From Spirochaetota bacterium (GTDB lineage Bacteria > Spirochaetota > Spirochaetia > B11-G9), in contig QNBL01000155.1 in the NCBI GenBank assembly GCA_003641695.1, positions 1 through 6,784 of the forward strand: a stretch of DNA of 6,784 nt. The letters run 5' to 3'. A program made the position numbers and the translations under genes. Positions within the stretch are counted from its first letter, which is position 1. Each line of letters begins with the position of its first letter. The notes under the pieces are model-generated. The model did not search any database, was not told where the DNA came from, and saw only the letters and a program-made list of their open reading frames with translations. Below are positions 1 through 6,779 of the stretch, piece after piece.

Positions 1-268
1 TCCGTTTTGCACTTATGGGGCGGGTATATCCTACTACCAGGGTCAGGGGGTACAGCTCTTTCTTTTCTGCTTTCTTTTCCCAGAACAGGGCAATGCCTTC
101 AGCATTGATCCCCATTATACTGCAGATCCCCGAAGGGCCGTTTACCAGTCCGCACTTGAAGGAATCCCCCTCCTTCAGCCTCAGGATTTTTACAATATGC
201 TGTGCCCGGCCGTCCCCCATGGGGAGAAAGGCGGGGATCTTTTCTGATTCAAAGAGGATTATGTTCAT
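1..268 (-). CDS. rsmE: 16S rRNA (uracil-1498-N3)-methyltransferase, RsmE family, N-terminal part (runs off the left edge)
   Basis: On the minus strand, ATG at 268-266 opens an uninterrupted frame of 89 codons to base 1; the rest of the gene lies outside the window. The protein begins MNIILFESEKIPAFLPMGD and continues with RAQHIVKILRLKEGDSF (about residues 21-37), which is the N-terminal PUA-like RNA-binding region of RsmE proteins: a short beta strand, then the H-(I/V)-x-x-V/I-L-R-L-x-x-G-D element. The visible part ends in VVGYTRPISAKR, where family members enter the SPOUT methyltransferase domain. RsmE methylates U1498 of 16S rRNA in the small subunit using S-adenosylmethionine. The SAM-binding knot is not in the window, so catalytic competence cannot be judged. 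No clear Shine-Dalgarno precedes the ATG (only AAAAG). The gene is divergent from the ABC exporter operon, with 63 bp between start codons. Family assignment is from memory of the motif pattern, without a search. Confidence 0.72.
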   Translation of the reverse strand, partial: MNIILFESEKIPAFLPMGDGRAQHIVKILRLKEGDSFKCGLVNGPSGICSIMGINAEGIALFWEKKAEKKELYPLTLVVGYTRPISAKR

Positions 269-276
269 TACTTTTA

Positions 277-326
277 TTGATACATTCTTTGGTATGGATT
301 GTAAAGTACGGAGTTCATGGTATAGT
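277..326. promoter_or_regulatory. Divergent promoter region between rsmE-like gene and ABC operon (candidate boxes)
   Basis: The 63-bp gap must drive both divergent genes unless they are read from elsewhere. On the plus strand TTGATA (277-282) lies 17 bp from TGTAAA (300-305). A second pair is TTGTAA (299-304), 16 bp, TATAGT (321-326), whose start site would fall at about the ATG at 332. On the minus strand the first pair read in reverse gives TTTACA (305-300), 17 bp, TATCAA (282-277), with a start site almost at the rsmE ATG. All are imperfect matches, so which boxes are used cannot be decided by eye. Confidence 0.35.
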
Positions 327-331
327 GAAGC

Positions 332-2062
332 ATGTTCAAGGAACTGAAAACCCTGCTGCCTTTTGCAAGGAAATACCGAAGTGCCTACATCATCGGTTTT
401 ATCTGCCTTTTAGCCACCGATGCGGGGGAGATGTACATTCCGCTCCTGATAAAAAAGGCGGTGGACAGTCTGGGCACTGAAGGGTTCTCCCTGCACCGGA
501 TTGGAACCCTTATGCTGCTCATGCTTTCCATTGCAGTTTCCGTTGGAGCTGCCAGATTCGGATGGCGGTTCTTTATTATAGGCTCATCAAGAAGGATAGA
601 GCGGGACCTTAGGAAAAAGATCTTCGATCACCTCCTGACACTCTCAAGTACTTTCTTCGGTTCGGTAAAGAGTGGAGATATTATGGCCAGGGCAACCAAC
701 GATATGCGCTCAGTGCGCCGGGCTTCCGGGATGGCTCTGGTGGCGTTTCTGGACGGCACTGTTCTTTCGGTGGGCATAGTATCCCTGCTTTTTATCACCT
801 ACGGAAAGCTTGCTCTTGTTACCATTCTGCCCCTGCCCTTTATTACTCTTATCATTCTTTTTGCAGGGAAGTTTATAAAAAAGTACTTCAAATCGGTACA
901 GGAGGGCTTTTCACTCCTCACCGAACGGACACGGGAGACTTTTTCAGGAATCAGGGTAATAAAGTCTCTTACAATGGAGACTTACTTCAAAAAGAAGTTC
1001 TTACAGGTAAATCTCCAGTATAAAGAACGCAACATGCGGCTTGTACGGCTGTGGGGTTTTTTCTTTCCTCTTATATCTTTTATTTCAGGACTTTCTTTAA
1101 TGCTGTTACTGGTCTTCGGCGGAAGGGCAGTTATAAATAAACAGATAACCCCGGGAGATTTTACCGCACTCATCAGCTATCTTGTCATGCTGATCTGGCC
1201 TCTTATGGGAATGGGTTTTACCGTAAACATTCTGCAGAGAGGAGCTGCCTCCATGGGGAGGATAAACAATATTCTTAAAACGGAGCCGGATATTGTATCA
1301 CCACCCAGACCGGTACCATTCTTCAAGGAATCTGATATCAAGGTCAAGAATCTGACTTTTGCATATCCCGGGACAGACAGCCCGGTGATCAAAGAGATAA
1401 ACGCCGTCTTCCGCCGGGGAGCGACCACCGGTATTCTCGGCAGAACGGGATCGGGGAAATCAACCCTTTTAAAACTTTTACCCAGGCTTCTGGATCCTCC
1501 GGAAGGAACACTTCTCATCGGTGATATCGATATCAGGAACTACAAACTGGAAGTCCTGAGGAAAAATTTGGGATTTGTTCCCCAGGATACCTTTCTTTTC
1601 TCTACCACCATACGGGAAAACATATCCTTTGGAAAACCCGATGCCGGGGATAGTGAAATTATGGAGATATGCTCCATTGTTTCTCTTGTAAAGGACCTTG
1701 AAAACTTTCCCGGCGGTATTGGAACGGAGGTTGGCGAGCGGGGAGTAACTCTGTCAGGGGGCCAGAAGCAGCGGATTGCCATGGGGAGAGCATTGCTTCC
1801 CGATCCTCCTGTTCTGATTATGGATGACCCCTTTTCATCGGTGGATACGGAAACGGAAAGCAGCATTCTGCACAGACTTTTTGAAAAAAGGCAGGGAAAA
1901 ACAAATATCCTTGTATCCCACAGGGTCAGCACCCTGAGCAGATGCGACTATGTCTATGTTCTTGACGGCGGACGTATTGTCCAGAGAGGGACTCCCGGCG
2001 AACTTCTCATGGAGGAGGGACTTTACCGTGAAATTGCTGTACTTCAGGGGGAGGATGTATGA
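332..2062 (+). CDS. Heterodimeric ABC exporter, subunit 1 (TMD-NBD half-transporter with degenerate Walker B)
   Basis: A 576-residue half-transporter, normal for type-IV ABC exporters (YheI/BmrC, LmrC, TM287 class). Six predicted membrane helices lie at about residues 17-40, 57-83, 131-155, 158-178, 241-263 and 276-300. The nucleotide-binding domain follows from about 335: A-loop Tyr345, Walker A GRTGSGKST (370-378), Q-loop Gln418, X-loop TEVGERG (465-471), canonical signature LSGGQ (474-478), Walker B VLIMDD (494-499), D-loop SSVD (502-505) and H-loop His530. Asp499 stands where the catalytic Glu should be, the usual mark of the degenerate-site subunit in heterodimeric exporters. It should pair with the next gene, which it overlaps by ATGA, to export an unknown hydrophobic compound, lipid or drug across the inner membrane. 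ATG332 is chosen because a stop (TGA, 326-328) lies just upstream in frame and the next Met is inside TM1. The Shine-Dalgarno is poor: GGAG at 310-313 is too far away and GTGAAG is too close. Substrate cannot be inferred. Confidence 0.93.
   Translation: MFKELKTLLPFARKYRSAYIIGFICLLATDAGEMYIPLLIKKAVDSLGTEGFSLHRIGTLMLLMLSIAVSVGAARFGWRFFIIGSSRRIERDLRKKIFDHLLTLSSTFFGSVKSGDIMARATNDMRSVRRASGMALVAFLDGTVLSVGIVSLLFITYGKLALVTILPLPFITLIILFAGKFIKKYFKSVQEGFSLLTERTRETFSGIRVIKSLTMETYFKKKFLQVNLQYKERNMRLVRLWGFFFPLISFISGLSLMLLLVFGGRAVINKQITPGDFTALISYLVMLIWPLMGMGFTVNILQRGAASMGRINNILKTEPDIVSPPRPVPFFKESDIKVKNLTFAYPGTDSPVIKEINAVFRRGATTGILGRTGSGKSTLLKLLPRLLDPPEGTLLIGDIDIRNYKLEVLRKNLGFVPQDTFLFSTTIRENISFGKPDAGDSEIMEICSIVSLVKDLENFPGGIGTEVGERGVTLSGGQKQRIAMGRALLPDPPVLIMDDPFSSVDTETESSILHRLFEKRQGKTNILVSHRVSTLSRCDYVYVLDGGRIVQRGTPGELLMEEGLYREIAVLQGEDV
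2047..2054 (+). promoter_or_regulatory. Shine-Dalgarno for second ABC subunit, inside the first gene
   Basis: GGGGGAGG lies within the last codons of the first ABC gene, 4 bases before the ATG at 2059. That ATG overlaps the TGA stop of the first gene in the quadruplet ATGA. This is the classic layout for translational coupling and for making the two subunits in matched amounts. Confidence 0.8.
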
Positions 2063-3816
2063 AAGAAGAACCCTTAATAAAAAAATACGATCCCGAGATA
2101 ATGAGGAAGATTCTCTCCTTTTCAAAACCTTATACGCTCCATATGACCATTGCGGTAATTGCCCTGCTGCTGGCAACAGCTGCAGAACTTCTTCTTCCGG
2201 TGGTTATTAAAACAGCAATTGACGGAAACATTCTGACCCCTGATCCGGATCCTGCTGCACTGACTGCCAAGGGAGTTCTGTACTTCTTTCTCCTTTTGGC
2301 GGTACTGCTGTTTTCTTTTGTTCAGGTATACCTCCTGGCCTTTACCGGCCAGATGGTAATGAAGGATATCCGGGTCTCATTGTACAACCATATCATCCGT
2401 CAGTCCCTGAACTTCATGAGCAAAACCCCGGTGGGCAGTCTGGTCAGCAGAGTCACCAACGATGTCGAAACGTTAAATGAGTTTTTTACCTCTGTTGCTG
2501 CATCGGTCCTGAAGGATTTCAGTCTGATAATCGGCGTCCTGGTTACCATATTCTTTCTCAATACCAGACTTGCACTGATAACTGCTCTTTCCCTTCCCCC
2601 GGTGTTTATTGCTGCAGCAGTTTTCAGGGCAAAAGCCCGAAATGCCTACCGCAGGGTACGAAGCAGTGTCGCCAGGGTAAATGCCTTTCTTTCGGAGCAC
2701 ATAATGGGGATGGAGATTATTCAAATGTTCGGCAGGGAGGAATCTACGGGAAAAGCGTTCGGGAAAGAGAACGAAGTGCTTTTAAGGGCTCAGCTTTTAG
2801 AGCTCTACGTCTTTGCCTTTTTCCGGCCGCTGATGAACCTCTTTACCTCCGTAACCGTGGGGGTGGTTATTTACTTTGGATCATCCAGGGTCCAGGAAGG
2901 AGATCTTTCTCTGGGGGTCCTCATCGCTTTTTTAAGTCTTGTTCAAAAATTTTACCGTCCGGTACTGGACTTTGCTGAAAAGTTCACCATTCTGCAGTCT
3001 GCCATGGCCGGAGGTGAAAGGGTATTCTCCCTCATGGAAGAGTCCGAAATAATCGAGGATACGGGAAAAGGGAAGAGCTGGGAACCCGGCAGGGGAAAGA
3101 TTGAATTCAAGAACGTTTCCTTCTCCTATAAACAAGGGGAGCCGGTGCTTAAAAATCTCTCCTTTACCGTCTATCCCGGAGAAACAGCCGCCATTGCCGG
3201 CTATACGGGGGCAGGGAAAACAACAATTGCGAACCTCTTGACCCGGATGTGGGAGATAGATGAAGGTGAGATTTGTATCGATGGAGTGAATATACAGGAT
3301 ATCCCCCTTGAGGATTTACGGAAAGGGGTCATTCCGGTACAGCAGGATGTTTTTCTGTTCGCAGAAAGTATTGAAGAAAACGTACGGGCCGGTCTGGATT
3401 TAACTGAAGAGCAAACGGCTCAGGCAGCCCGGGCGGCTCAGGCAGCCGGTTTTATTGAAAAACTCCCGGGCAAGTACCGCTTTGATCTGTCGGAGAATGC
3501 AGCGAACATCTCCACCGGACAACGGCAGCTCCTTTCCTTTGCCCGGGTTCTTGCCAGGAATCCAGCGATCATTATCCTGGATGAGGCCACCGGAAGCATC
3601 GACACAGAAACGGAAAAGAACATCCAGAAGGCTGTTGAACGGCTGACTGAAAACCGCACCTCCCTGGTAATAGCCCACCGGCTTTCCACCATCCGGCATG
3701 CCGACAGAATTCTGGTTCTCGGCAGCGGCAGGGTACAGGAAGAGGGTACTCACGAGGAGCTTCTGTCCAAAAAAGGACTCTACTACAACCTCTACAAACT
3801 GCAGTACACCCGGTAA
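2059..3816 (+). CDS. Heterodimeric ABC exporter, subunit 2 (TMD-NBD half-transporter with catalytic Glu and degenerate signature)
   Basis: A 585-residue half-transporter of the YheH/BmrD, TM288 class. Membrane helices are predicted at about residues 25-50, 70-98, 143-168, 169-189, 250-275 and 285-306. The nucleotide-binding domain has A-loop Tyr357, Walker A GYTGAGKTT (381-389), Q-loop Gln429 in PVQQD, Walker B IIILDE (504-509) with catalytic Glu509, D-loop GSID (512-515) and H-loop His540. The signature is ISTGQ (484-488) instead of LSGGQ, and the preceding segment DLSENAAN (476-483) has lost the usual TxVGERG X-loop. Family knowledge says each ATP site uses the Walker motifs of one subunit and the signature of the other. 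The competent site therefore joins this Glu509 to LSGGQ of subunit 1, and the degenerate site joins Asp499 of subunit 1 to this ISTGQ. The start is fixed by the ATGA overlap and strong Shine-Dalgarno. No hairpin terminator follows the TAA, only T-rich sequence. Substrate is unknown. Confidence 0.93.
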   Translation: MKEEPLIKKYDPEIMRKILSFSKPYTLHMTIAVIALLLATAAELLLPVVIKTAIDGNILTPDPDPAALTAKGVLYFFLLLAVLLFSFVQVYLLAFTGQMVMKDIRVSLYNHIIRQSLNFMSKTPVGSLVSRVTNDVETLNEFFTSVAASVLKDFSLIIGVLVTIFFLNTRLALITALSLPPVFIAAAVFRAKARNAYRRVRSSVARVNAFLSEHIMGMEIIQMFGREESTGKAFGKENEVLLRAQLLELYVFAFFRPLMNLFTSVTVGVVIYFGSSRVQEGDLSLGVLIAFLSLVQKFYRPVLDFAEKFTILQSAMAGGERVFSLMEESEIIEDTGKGKSWEPGRGKIEFKNVSFSYKQGEPVLKNLSFTVYPGETAAIAGYTGAGKTTIANLLTRMWEIDEGEICIDGVNIQDIPLEDLRKGVIPVQQDVFLFAESIEENVRAGLDLTEEQTAQAARAAQAAGFIEKLPGKYRFDLSENAANISTGQRQLLSFARVLARNPAIIILDEATGSIDTETEKNIQKAVERLTENRTSLVIAHRLSTIRHADRILVLGSGRVQEEGTHEELLSKKGLYYNLYKLQYTR

Positions 3817-3849
3817 AATCATTTTTTCCATTTTTTCTCGTATTTTCAC

Positions 3850-3878
3850 TTGACACCGGATGAGTATTGCGGTATAAC
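3850..3878 (+). promoter_or_regulatory. Sigma-70-type promoter of trpB
   Basis: A perfect -35 box TTGACA (3850-3855) and a 5-of-6 -10 box TATAAC (3873-3878) are separated by 17 bp, the ideal spacing. The expected start site is about 3885, giving a leader of roughly 46 nt before the trpB ATG at 3931. It lies 34 bp after the stop of the ABC operon, so trpB can be transcribed independently of it. This is the best promoter match in the window. Confidence 0.82.
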
Positions 3879-3894
3879 TGTTTCTATAAACAGT
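3877..3894 (+). promoter_or_regulatory. Candidate operator palindrome over the trpB -10/start site
   Basis: ACTGTTT (3877-3883), spacer CTAT, AAACAGT (3888-3894) is a perfect inverted repeat with 7-bp arms. It overlaps the last two bases of the -10 box and covers the expected start site, a classic position for a repressor. The form CTGT-N8-ACAG (3878-3893) matches the gammaproteobacterial LexA-box pattern, but that form is not expected in spirochaetes, so the regulator is left unnamed. It does not resemble the E. coli TrpR operator. Confidence 0.5.
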
Positions 3895-3897
3895 AAC

Positions 3898-3915
3898 GTT
3901 TCTACAAAAAGAAAC
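3898..3915 (+). promoter_or_regulatory. Small inverted repeat in the trpB leader
   Basis: GTTTCT (3898-3903), loop ACAAAA, AGAAAC (3910-3915) can form a 6-bp hairpin ending 3 nt before the Shine-Dalgarno. The left arm with the next base (GTTTCTA, 3898-3904) is a direct repeat of 3880-3886, exactly 18 bp away and inside the palindrome at the start site. It could be a second protein-binding half-site or a weak RNA hairpin. It is A/T-rich, so RNA stability would be low, and chance is possible. Confidence 0.3.
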
Positions 3916-3918
3916 TAT

Positions 3919-3923
3919 AGGAG
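3919..3923 (+). promoter_or_regulatory. Shine-Dalgarno deciding the trpB start
   Basis: AGGAG lies 7 bases before ATG 3931, good spacing. It supports this start over the in-frame TTG at 3850, which is part of the -35 box and would add 27 residues unlike any TrpB N-terminus. Confidence 0.8.
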
Positions 3924-3930
3924 TGTATGT

Positions 3931-5154
3931 ATGAGCACAGCAGAACTGGTTAATATACCCAACAAGGAAGGATATTTCGGAGAATACGGCGGAGTATTTC
4001 TCCCCCCTGAACTTCAAAAAATCATGGAAGAGATAACTGCGGAGTATAACGCAATCAGGGAAAGTTCTGAGTTTCAACAGGAACTCAAGAGTCTTTACCA
4101 GCACTACGTAGGCCGTCCAAGTCCGATTTTCTTTGCAGAAAGTCTTACCAAAAAGACCGGCGGAGCTAAAATTTACTTTAAGCGTGAAGACCTTAACCAC
4201 ACTGGTGCCCATAAGATAAACCACTGCCTGGGAGAGGTGCTCCTTGCCAAAAAGATGGGAAAAAAGAAGGTTATTGCTGAAACAGGCGCAGGACAGCACG
4301 GTGTAGCCCTGGCAACTGCGGCCGCCCTGCTCGGTCTTGAATGTGACATATACATGGGTGAGGTGGACATTAAAAAAGAACATCCCAACGTTATTAGAAT
4401 GAAAATCCTCGGAGCAAAGGTTGTTCCGGTACAATCGGGTCTTAAGACCCTGAAAGAAGCTGTGGATGAAGCATTTACCGCGTATGTACAGGATCCTGTA
4501 ACACAACTCTATGCAATAGGTTCTGTTGTCGGTCCCCATCCTTTCCCCATGATGGTCAGGGATTTCCAGAGCGTAGTCGGATATGAAGCCAGAGAACAGT
4601 TTCGGGAGATGACCGGCGGGAAACCGGACCATCTTGTTGCATGTGTCGGAGGAGGTTCAAACGCAATCGGGTTGTTTACCGCTTTCCTGGAGGATGAGGA
4701 TATAAAGATATACGGAGTAGAACCTTCAGGTCTCAGTTTTAAACCGGGAGAACATGCTGCAACCATGACATTGGGAACCACGGGTGTTATTCATGGATTC
4801 AAATCCTATCTGCTGCAGGACGAGGAGGGTAATCCTCTGCCGGTTTACTCTGTAGCCAGCGGCCTGGACTATCCGGGTGTAGGACCTGAACACAGCTACC
4901 TCAAAGACATCGGCAGGATTAAATATGAAACCATTACCGATAAAGAGGCAATAGATGCCTTTTTCGAACTCTCAAGGGTTGAGGGAATCATCCCTGCCCT
5001 GGAAAGTGCTCATGCGGTTTCCTATGCCGTAAAACTTGCCGCATCCCTCCCTGCGGACGAATCGATCCTGGTTAATCTTTCCGGCAGAGGTGATAAGGAT
5101 ATTGATTACGTTACCGCTAAATACGGAAAGGATTACGGAGTAATAGACCAGTAG
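3931..5154 (+). CDS. trpB: Tryptophan synthase beta subunit, stand-alone TrpB
   Basis: A 407-residue PLP enzyme that condenses indole and L-serine to L-tryptophan in the cytoplasm. The length and motifs fit the classic TrpB1 type: N-terminal GYFGEYGG (14-21), PLP-lysine Lys95 in KREDLNHTGAHKIN (84-97), catalytic Glu117 in AETGAGQHG (116-124), phosphate-binding GGGSN (240-244), Asp313 in GLDYPGVGPEH (311-321), and Ser384 in LSGRGDKD (383-390), which contacts the PLP pyridine nitrogen in this family. All key residues are present, so it should be active. The segment EVDIKKEHPNV (144-154) differs from the more usual ...RQxxNVFRM form, suggesting a distinct TrpB1 branch. No trpA, trpC or other trp gene is adjacent: upstream is an ABC exporter operon and downstream malQ is convergent. 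It has its own strong promoter with an operator-like palindrome and its own terminator, so it is a monocistronic unit. It may partner a TrpA encoded elsewhere or salvage free indole; the window cannot decide. Confidence 0.95.
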   Translation: MSTAELVNIPNKEGYFGEYGGVFLPPELQKIMEEITAEYNAIRESSEFQQELKSLYQHYVGRPSPIFFAESLTKKTGGAKIYFKREDLNHTGAHKINHCLGEVLLAKKMGKKKVIAETGAGQHGVALATAAALLGLECDIYMGEVDIKKEHPNVIRMKILGAKVVPVQSGLKTLKEAVDEAFTAYVQDPVTQLYAIGSVVGPHPFPMMVRDFQSVVGYEAREQFREMTGGKPDHLVACVGGGSNAIGLFTAFLEDEDIKIYGVEPSGLSFKPGEHAATMTLGTTGVIHGFKSYLLQDEEGNPLPVYSVASGLDYPGVGPEHSYLKDIGRIKYETITDKEAIDAFFELSRVEGIIPALESAHAVSYAVKLAASLPADESILVNLSGRGDKDIDYVTAKYGKDYGVIDQ

Positions 5155-5178
5155 TTCTCCTTACAAAAATAGTTTTCA

Positions 5179-5214
5179 GGCAGCCTCCCGTTCCGGGAAG
5201 CTGCCCTCTTTTTT
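5179..5214 (+). terminator. Rho-independent terminator of trpB, possibly shared with malQ
   Basis: The stem GGCAGC (5179-5184) pairs with GCTGCC (5200-5205). After one C-A mismatch, TCCCG (5186-5190) pairs with CGGGA (5194-5198) around a TTC loop. CTC and then six T (5209-5214) follow. It starts 24 nt after the trpB stop. Read from the minus strand the hairpin lies about 84 nt past the malQ stop and is followed by a weaker tract containing TATTTTTG, so it may also stop malQ transcripts. Confidence 0.87.
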
Positions 5215-5254
5215 AGCCCTGTTTTTTAGTCTTGTTTTTTTAGTTCTGTTTTCA
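5209..5254. repeat. Imperfect T-rich tandem repeat after the terminator
   Basis: Consecutive units TTTTTTAGCCCTG (5209-5221), TTTTTTAGTCTTG (5222-5234) and TTTTTTTAGTTCTG (5235-5248) are followed by a partial TTTTCAG (5249-5255). The unit is 13-14 bp and starts with the terminator's own T-run, so it looks like slippage copies of the terminator tail. No coding potential is seen in this gap. Confidence 0.6.
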
Positions 5255-5288
5255 GTGCCGGGCTTTGAATACCGGGTTTGCAGCCTGG

Positions 5289-6779
5289 TTACATCCTTCC
5301 GTACAGTTCTGCCATCTCCCTGAACCTTGAACCGGCAAACCCGTTCAAATCCTCAAGCTGCATTTTCCAGGACCAATTACCGCCTACCGTAGAAGGCAGA
5401 TTCATTCTGGCTTTCTCCCCCAGATCAAGAATATCCTGCATGGGAAAGACTGCAAAGTCTGCACACGATTTCATTCCTTCCCGGATAATGTCCCACACTA
5501 TATCATCATCCGGTCTTGCAAGGTACCTCCGTATCAGGTCCCTGTTCCAGCCGGGAAGATTGTTGTACCACCCCCTGGTGGTGTTGTTATCATGCGTACC
5601 GGAGTAAACAACTGAATTGGAGGTATAGTTAAAGGGAAGAAAAACGTTGGAAGGATCCAGCTTTCTGTCCCCTCCCCCTTCAAAACCGAACTGCATAACC
5701 TTCATTCCGGGGAAATGGAAGGTGTCCCTTAAATCCCTGACTTCATCGGTTATGACCCCGAGATCCTCTGCCATTATCTGCAAATCCGGAAACTGTTCTC
5801 TGACCTTTTTAAAAAAGTCCATCCCGGGAGCTTTTACCCACTGCCCTTTTTCTGCGGTTTTTGAGAGAGCAGGAACAGCCCAGTACGCTTCAAACCCCCT
5901 GAAATGATCGATCCGTATTATGTCTGTCATTTCGGCCAGGTGTCCAATCCTCCGGAGCCACCAGCTGTACCCCTCTTTTTTATGGATATTCCAGTCGTAA
6001 AGGGGATTTCCCCACAGCTGCCCGGTACTGCTGAAATAATCAGGGGGAACACCTGCCACAACCGTTGGAGTACCGTTTTTGTCCGTATGAAACAATCGTC
6101 TGTTCGCCCAGAAGTCTGCACTTTGCAGAGAAACGAAAATGGGAATATCCCCTATTATCCTGATCTGTCTGCTGTTGGCGTAGTTTTTAAGGGATTTCCA
6201 CTGGCTGAAAAAAAAGTACTGAAGGACCTTCTCTTTCTCAATAACATCCCTCTTTTTTTCAGACCAGCGTGCCAGGGCATTTTTTTCTCTTGCAGTTATA
6301 TCCGGATCCCAGCTTTCTGTTCCGTAATGATCCCTGAGGCACTGAAAAAGGGCATAGTCATCCAGCCACCAGCTGTTCTCCCGGCAGAAAAGGGGGTATG
6401 CATCATCCTCCCCTGATTCCAGAAATTTTTCTGCAGCTTTCTCAAGAAGAGGCAGTTTCCACCGGCGCACATTCCCGTAATCAATCCGGCTCTCCTCCAG
6501 GCAGGGAGTGCTTTGAAGGTCGCTTTCCGGAAGAAAGCCTTTCTCCACAAGTATGTTCAAACTTATGAGATAGGTATTCCCGGCAAATGCACTGGGAGAA
6601 TCGTAGGGAGACTCGCCGCACCCGACAGGACCTAAAGGAAGAACCTGCCAGAGGCGTGCACCGGAAGCCTGTATAAAGTCGACAAACTGATATGCCCGGG
6701 GGCCGAGATCACCTATACAATTTTGTGACGGAAGGGAAGCAGGATGCAGCAGAATTCCCGCGGCGCGTTTTCTATCCAT
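5289..6779 (-). CDS. malQ: 4-alpha-glucanotransferase (amylomaltase, GH77)
   Basis: A 496-residue cytoplasmic enzyme that transfers alpha-1,4-glucan segments between maltodextrins, releasing glucose; it acts in maltose/maltodextrin and glycogen metabolism. The length matches the short Thermus-type amylomaltases, without the long N-terminal extension of E. coli MalQ. It starts with GILLHPASLPS (8-18) and GDLG (23-26), then LWQVLPLGP (43-51) and SPYDSPSAFAGN (57-68). The GH77 catalytic triad is present: nucleophile Asp291 in RIDHFRG (289-295), acid/base Glu338 in IMAEDLG (335-341) and transition-state Asp397 in SGTHDNNTTRGW (393-404). The 250s-loop region VPPDYFSSTGQLWGNPLYDW (244-263) is also intact. 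The gene is convergent with trpB and unrelated in function. ATG 6779 fits the family N-terminus, but only five bases upstream are visible, with no Shine-Dalgarno and no in-frame stop, so a slightly earlier start is possible. No glycogen or maltose gene is in view. Confidence 0.95.
   Translation of the reverse strand: MDRKRAAGILLHPASLPSQNCIGDLGPRAYQFVDFIQASGARLWQVLPLGPVGCGESPYDSPSAFAGNTYLISLNILVEKGFLPESDLQSTPCLEESRIDYGNVRRWKLPLLEKAAEKFLESGEDDAYPLFCRENSWWLDDYALFQCLRDHYGTESWDPDITAREKNALARWSEKKRDVIEKEKVLQYFFFSQWKSLKNYANSRQIRIIGDIPIFVSLQSADFWANRRLFHTDKNGTPTVVAGVPPDYFSSTGQLWGNPLYDWNIHKKEGYSWWLRRIGHLAEMTDIIRIDHFRGFEAYWAVPALSKTAEKGQWVKAPGMDFFKKVREQFPDLQIMAEDLGVITDEVRDLRDTFHFPGMKVMQFGFEGGGDRKLDPSNVFLPFNYTSNSVVYSGTHDNNTTRGWYNNLPGWNRDLIRRYLARPDDDIVWDIIREGMKSCADFAVFPMQDILDLGEKARMNLPSTVGGNWSWKMQLEDLNGFAGSRFREMAELYGRM

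Noticed and set aside
15..480. Plus-strand frames 15-347 and 202-480
   Set aside because: The first is antisense to the rsmE-like gene; the second overlaps the start of the first ABC gene in another frame. Neither has a recognisable motif.
3878..3893. Calling the trpB palindrome a LexA (SOS) box
   Set aside because: The CTGT-N8-ACAG match is exact, but that motif belongs to gammaproteobacterial and related LexA. Spirochaete LexA, where known, uses another motif, and trpB is not an SOS gene. It is kept only as an unnamed operator candidate.
3850..3930. In-frame N-terminal extension of trpB from TTG 3850
   Set aside because: The TTG is part of the -35 box, the extension spans the -10 box and palindrome, has no TrpB similarity, and ATG 3931 has a good Shine-Dalgarno.
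3400..4632. Long open frame (410 codons) on the minus strand opposite the end of the second ABC gene and most of trpB
   Set aside because: It runs antisense through two well-recognised genes and the trpB promoter and shows no recognisable domain. The length is explained by the codon use of the sense genes.
5257..5276. Second terminator hairpin for malQ from the two CCGGG copies
   Set aside because: The copies are direct repeats; only a 4-bp CCGG self-complementary stem is possible with a 10-nt loop, too weak to call.
5904..6416. Plus-strand open frame of 170 codons within malQ
   Set aside because: It is fully antisense to a GH77 gene with intact catalytic motifs, with no recognisable domain and no convincing start signals.
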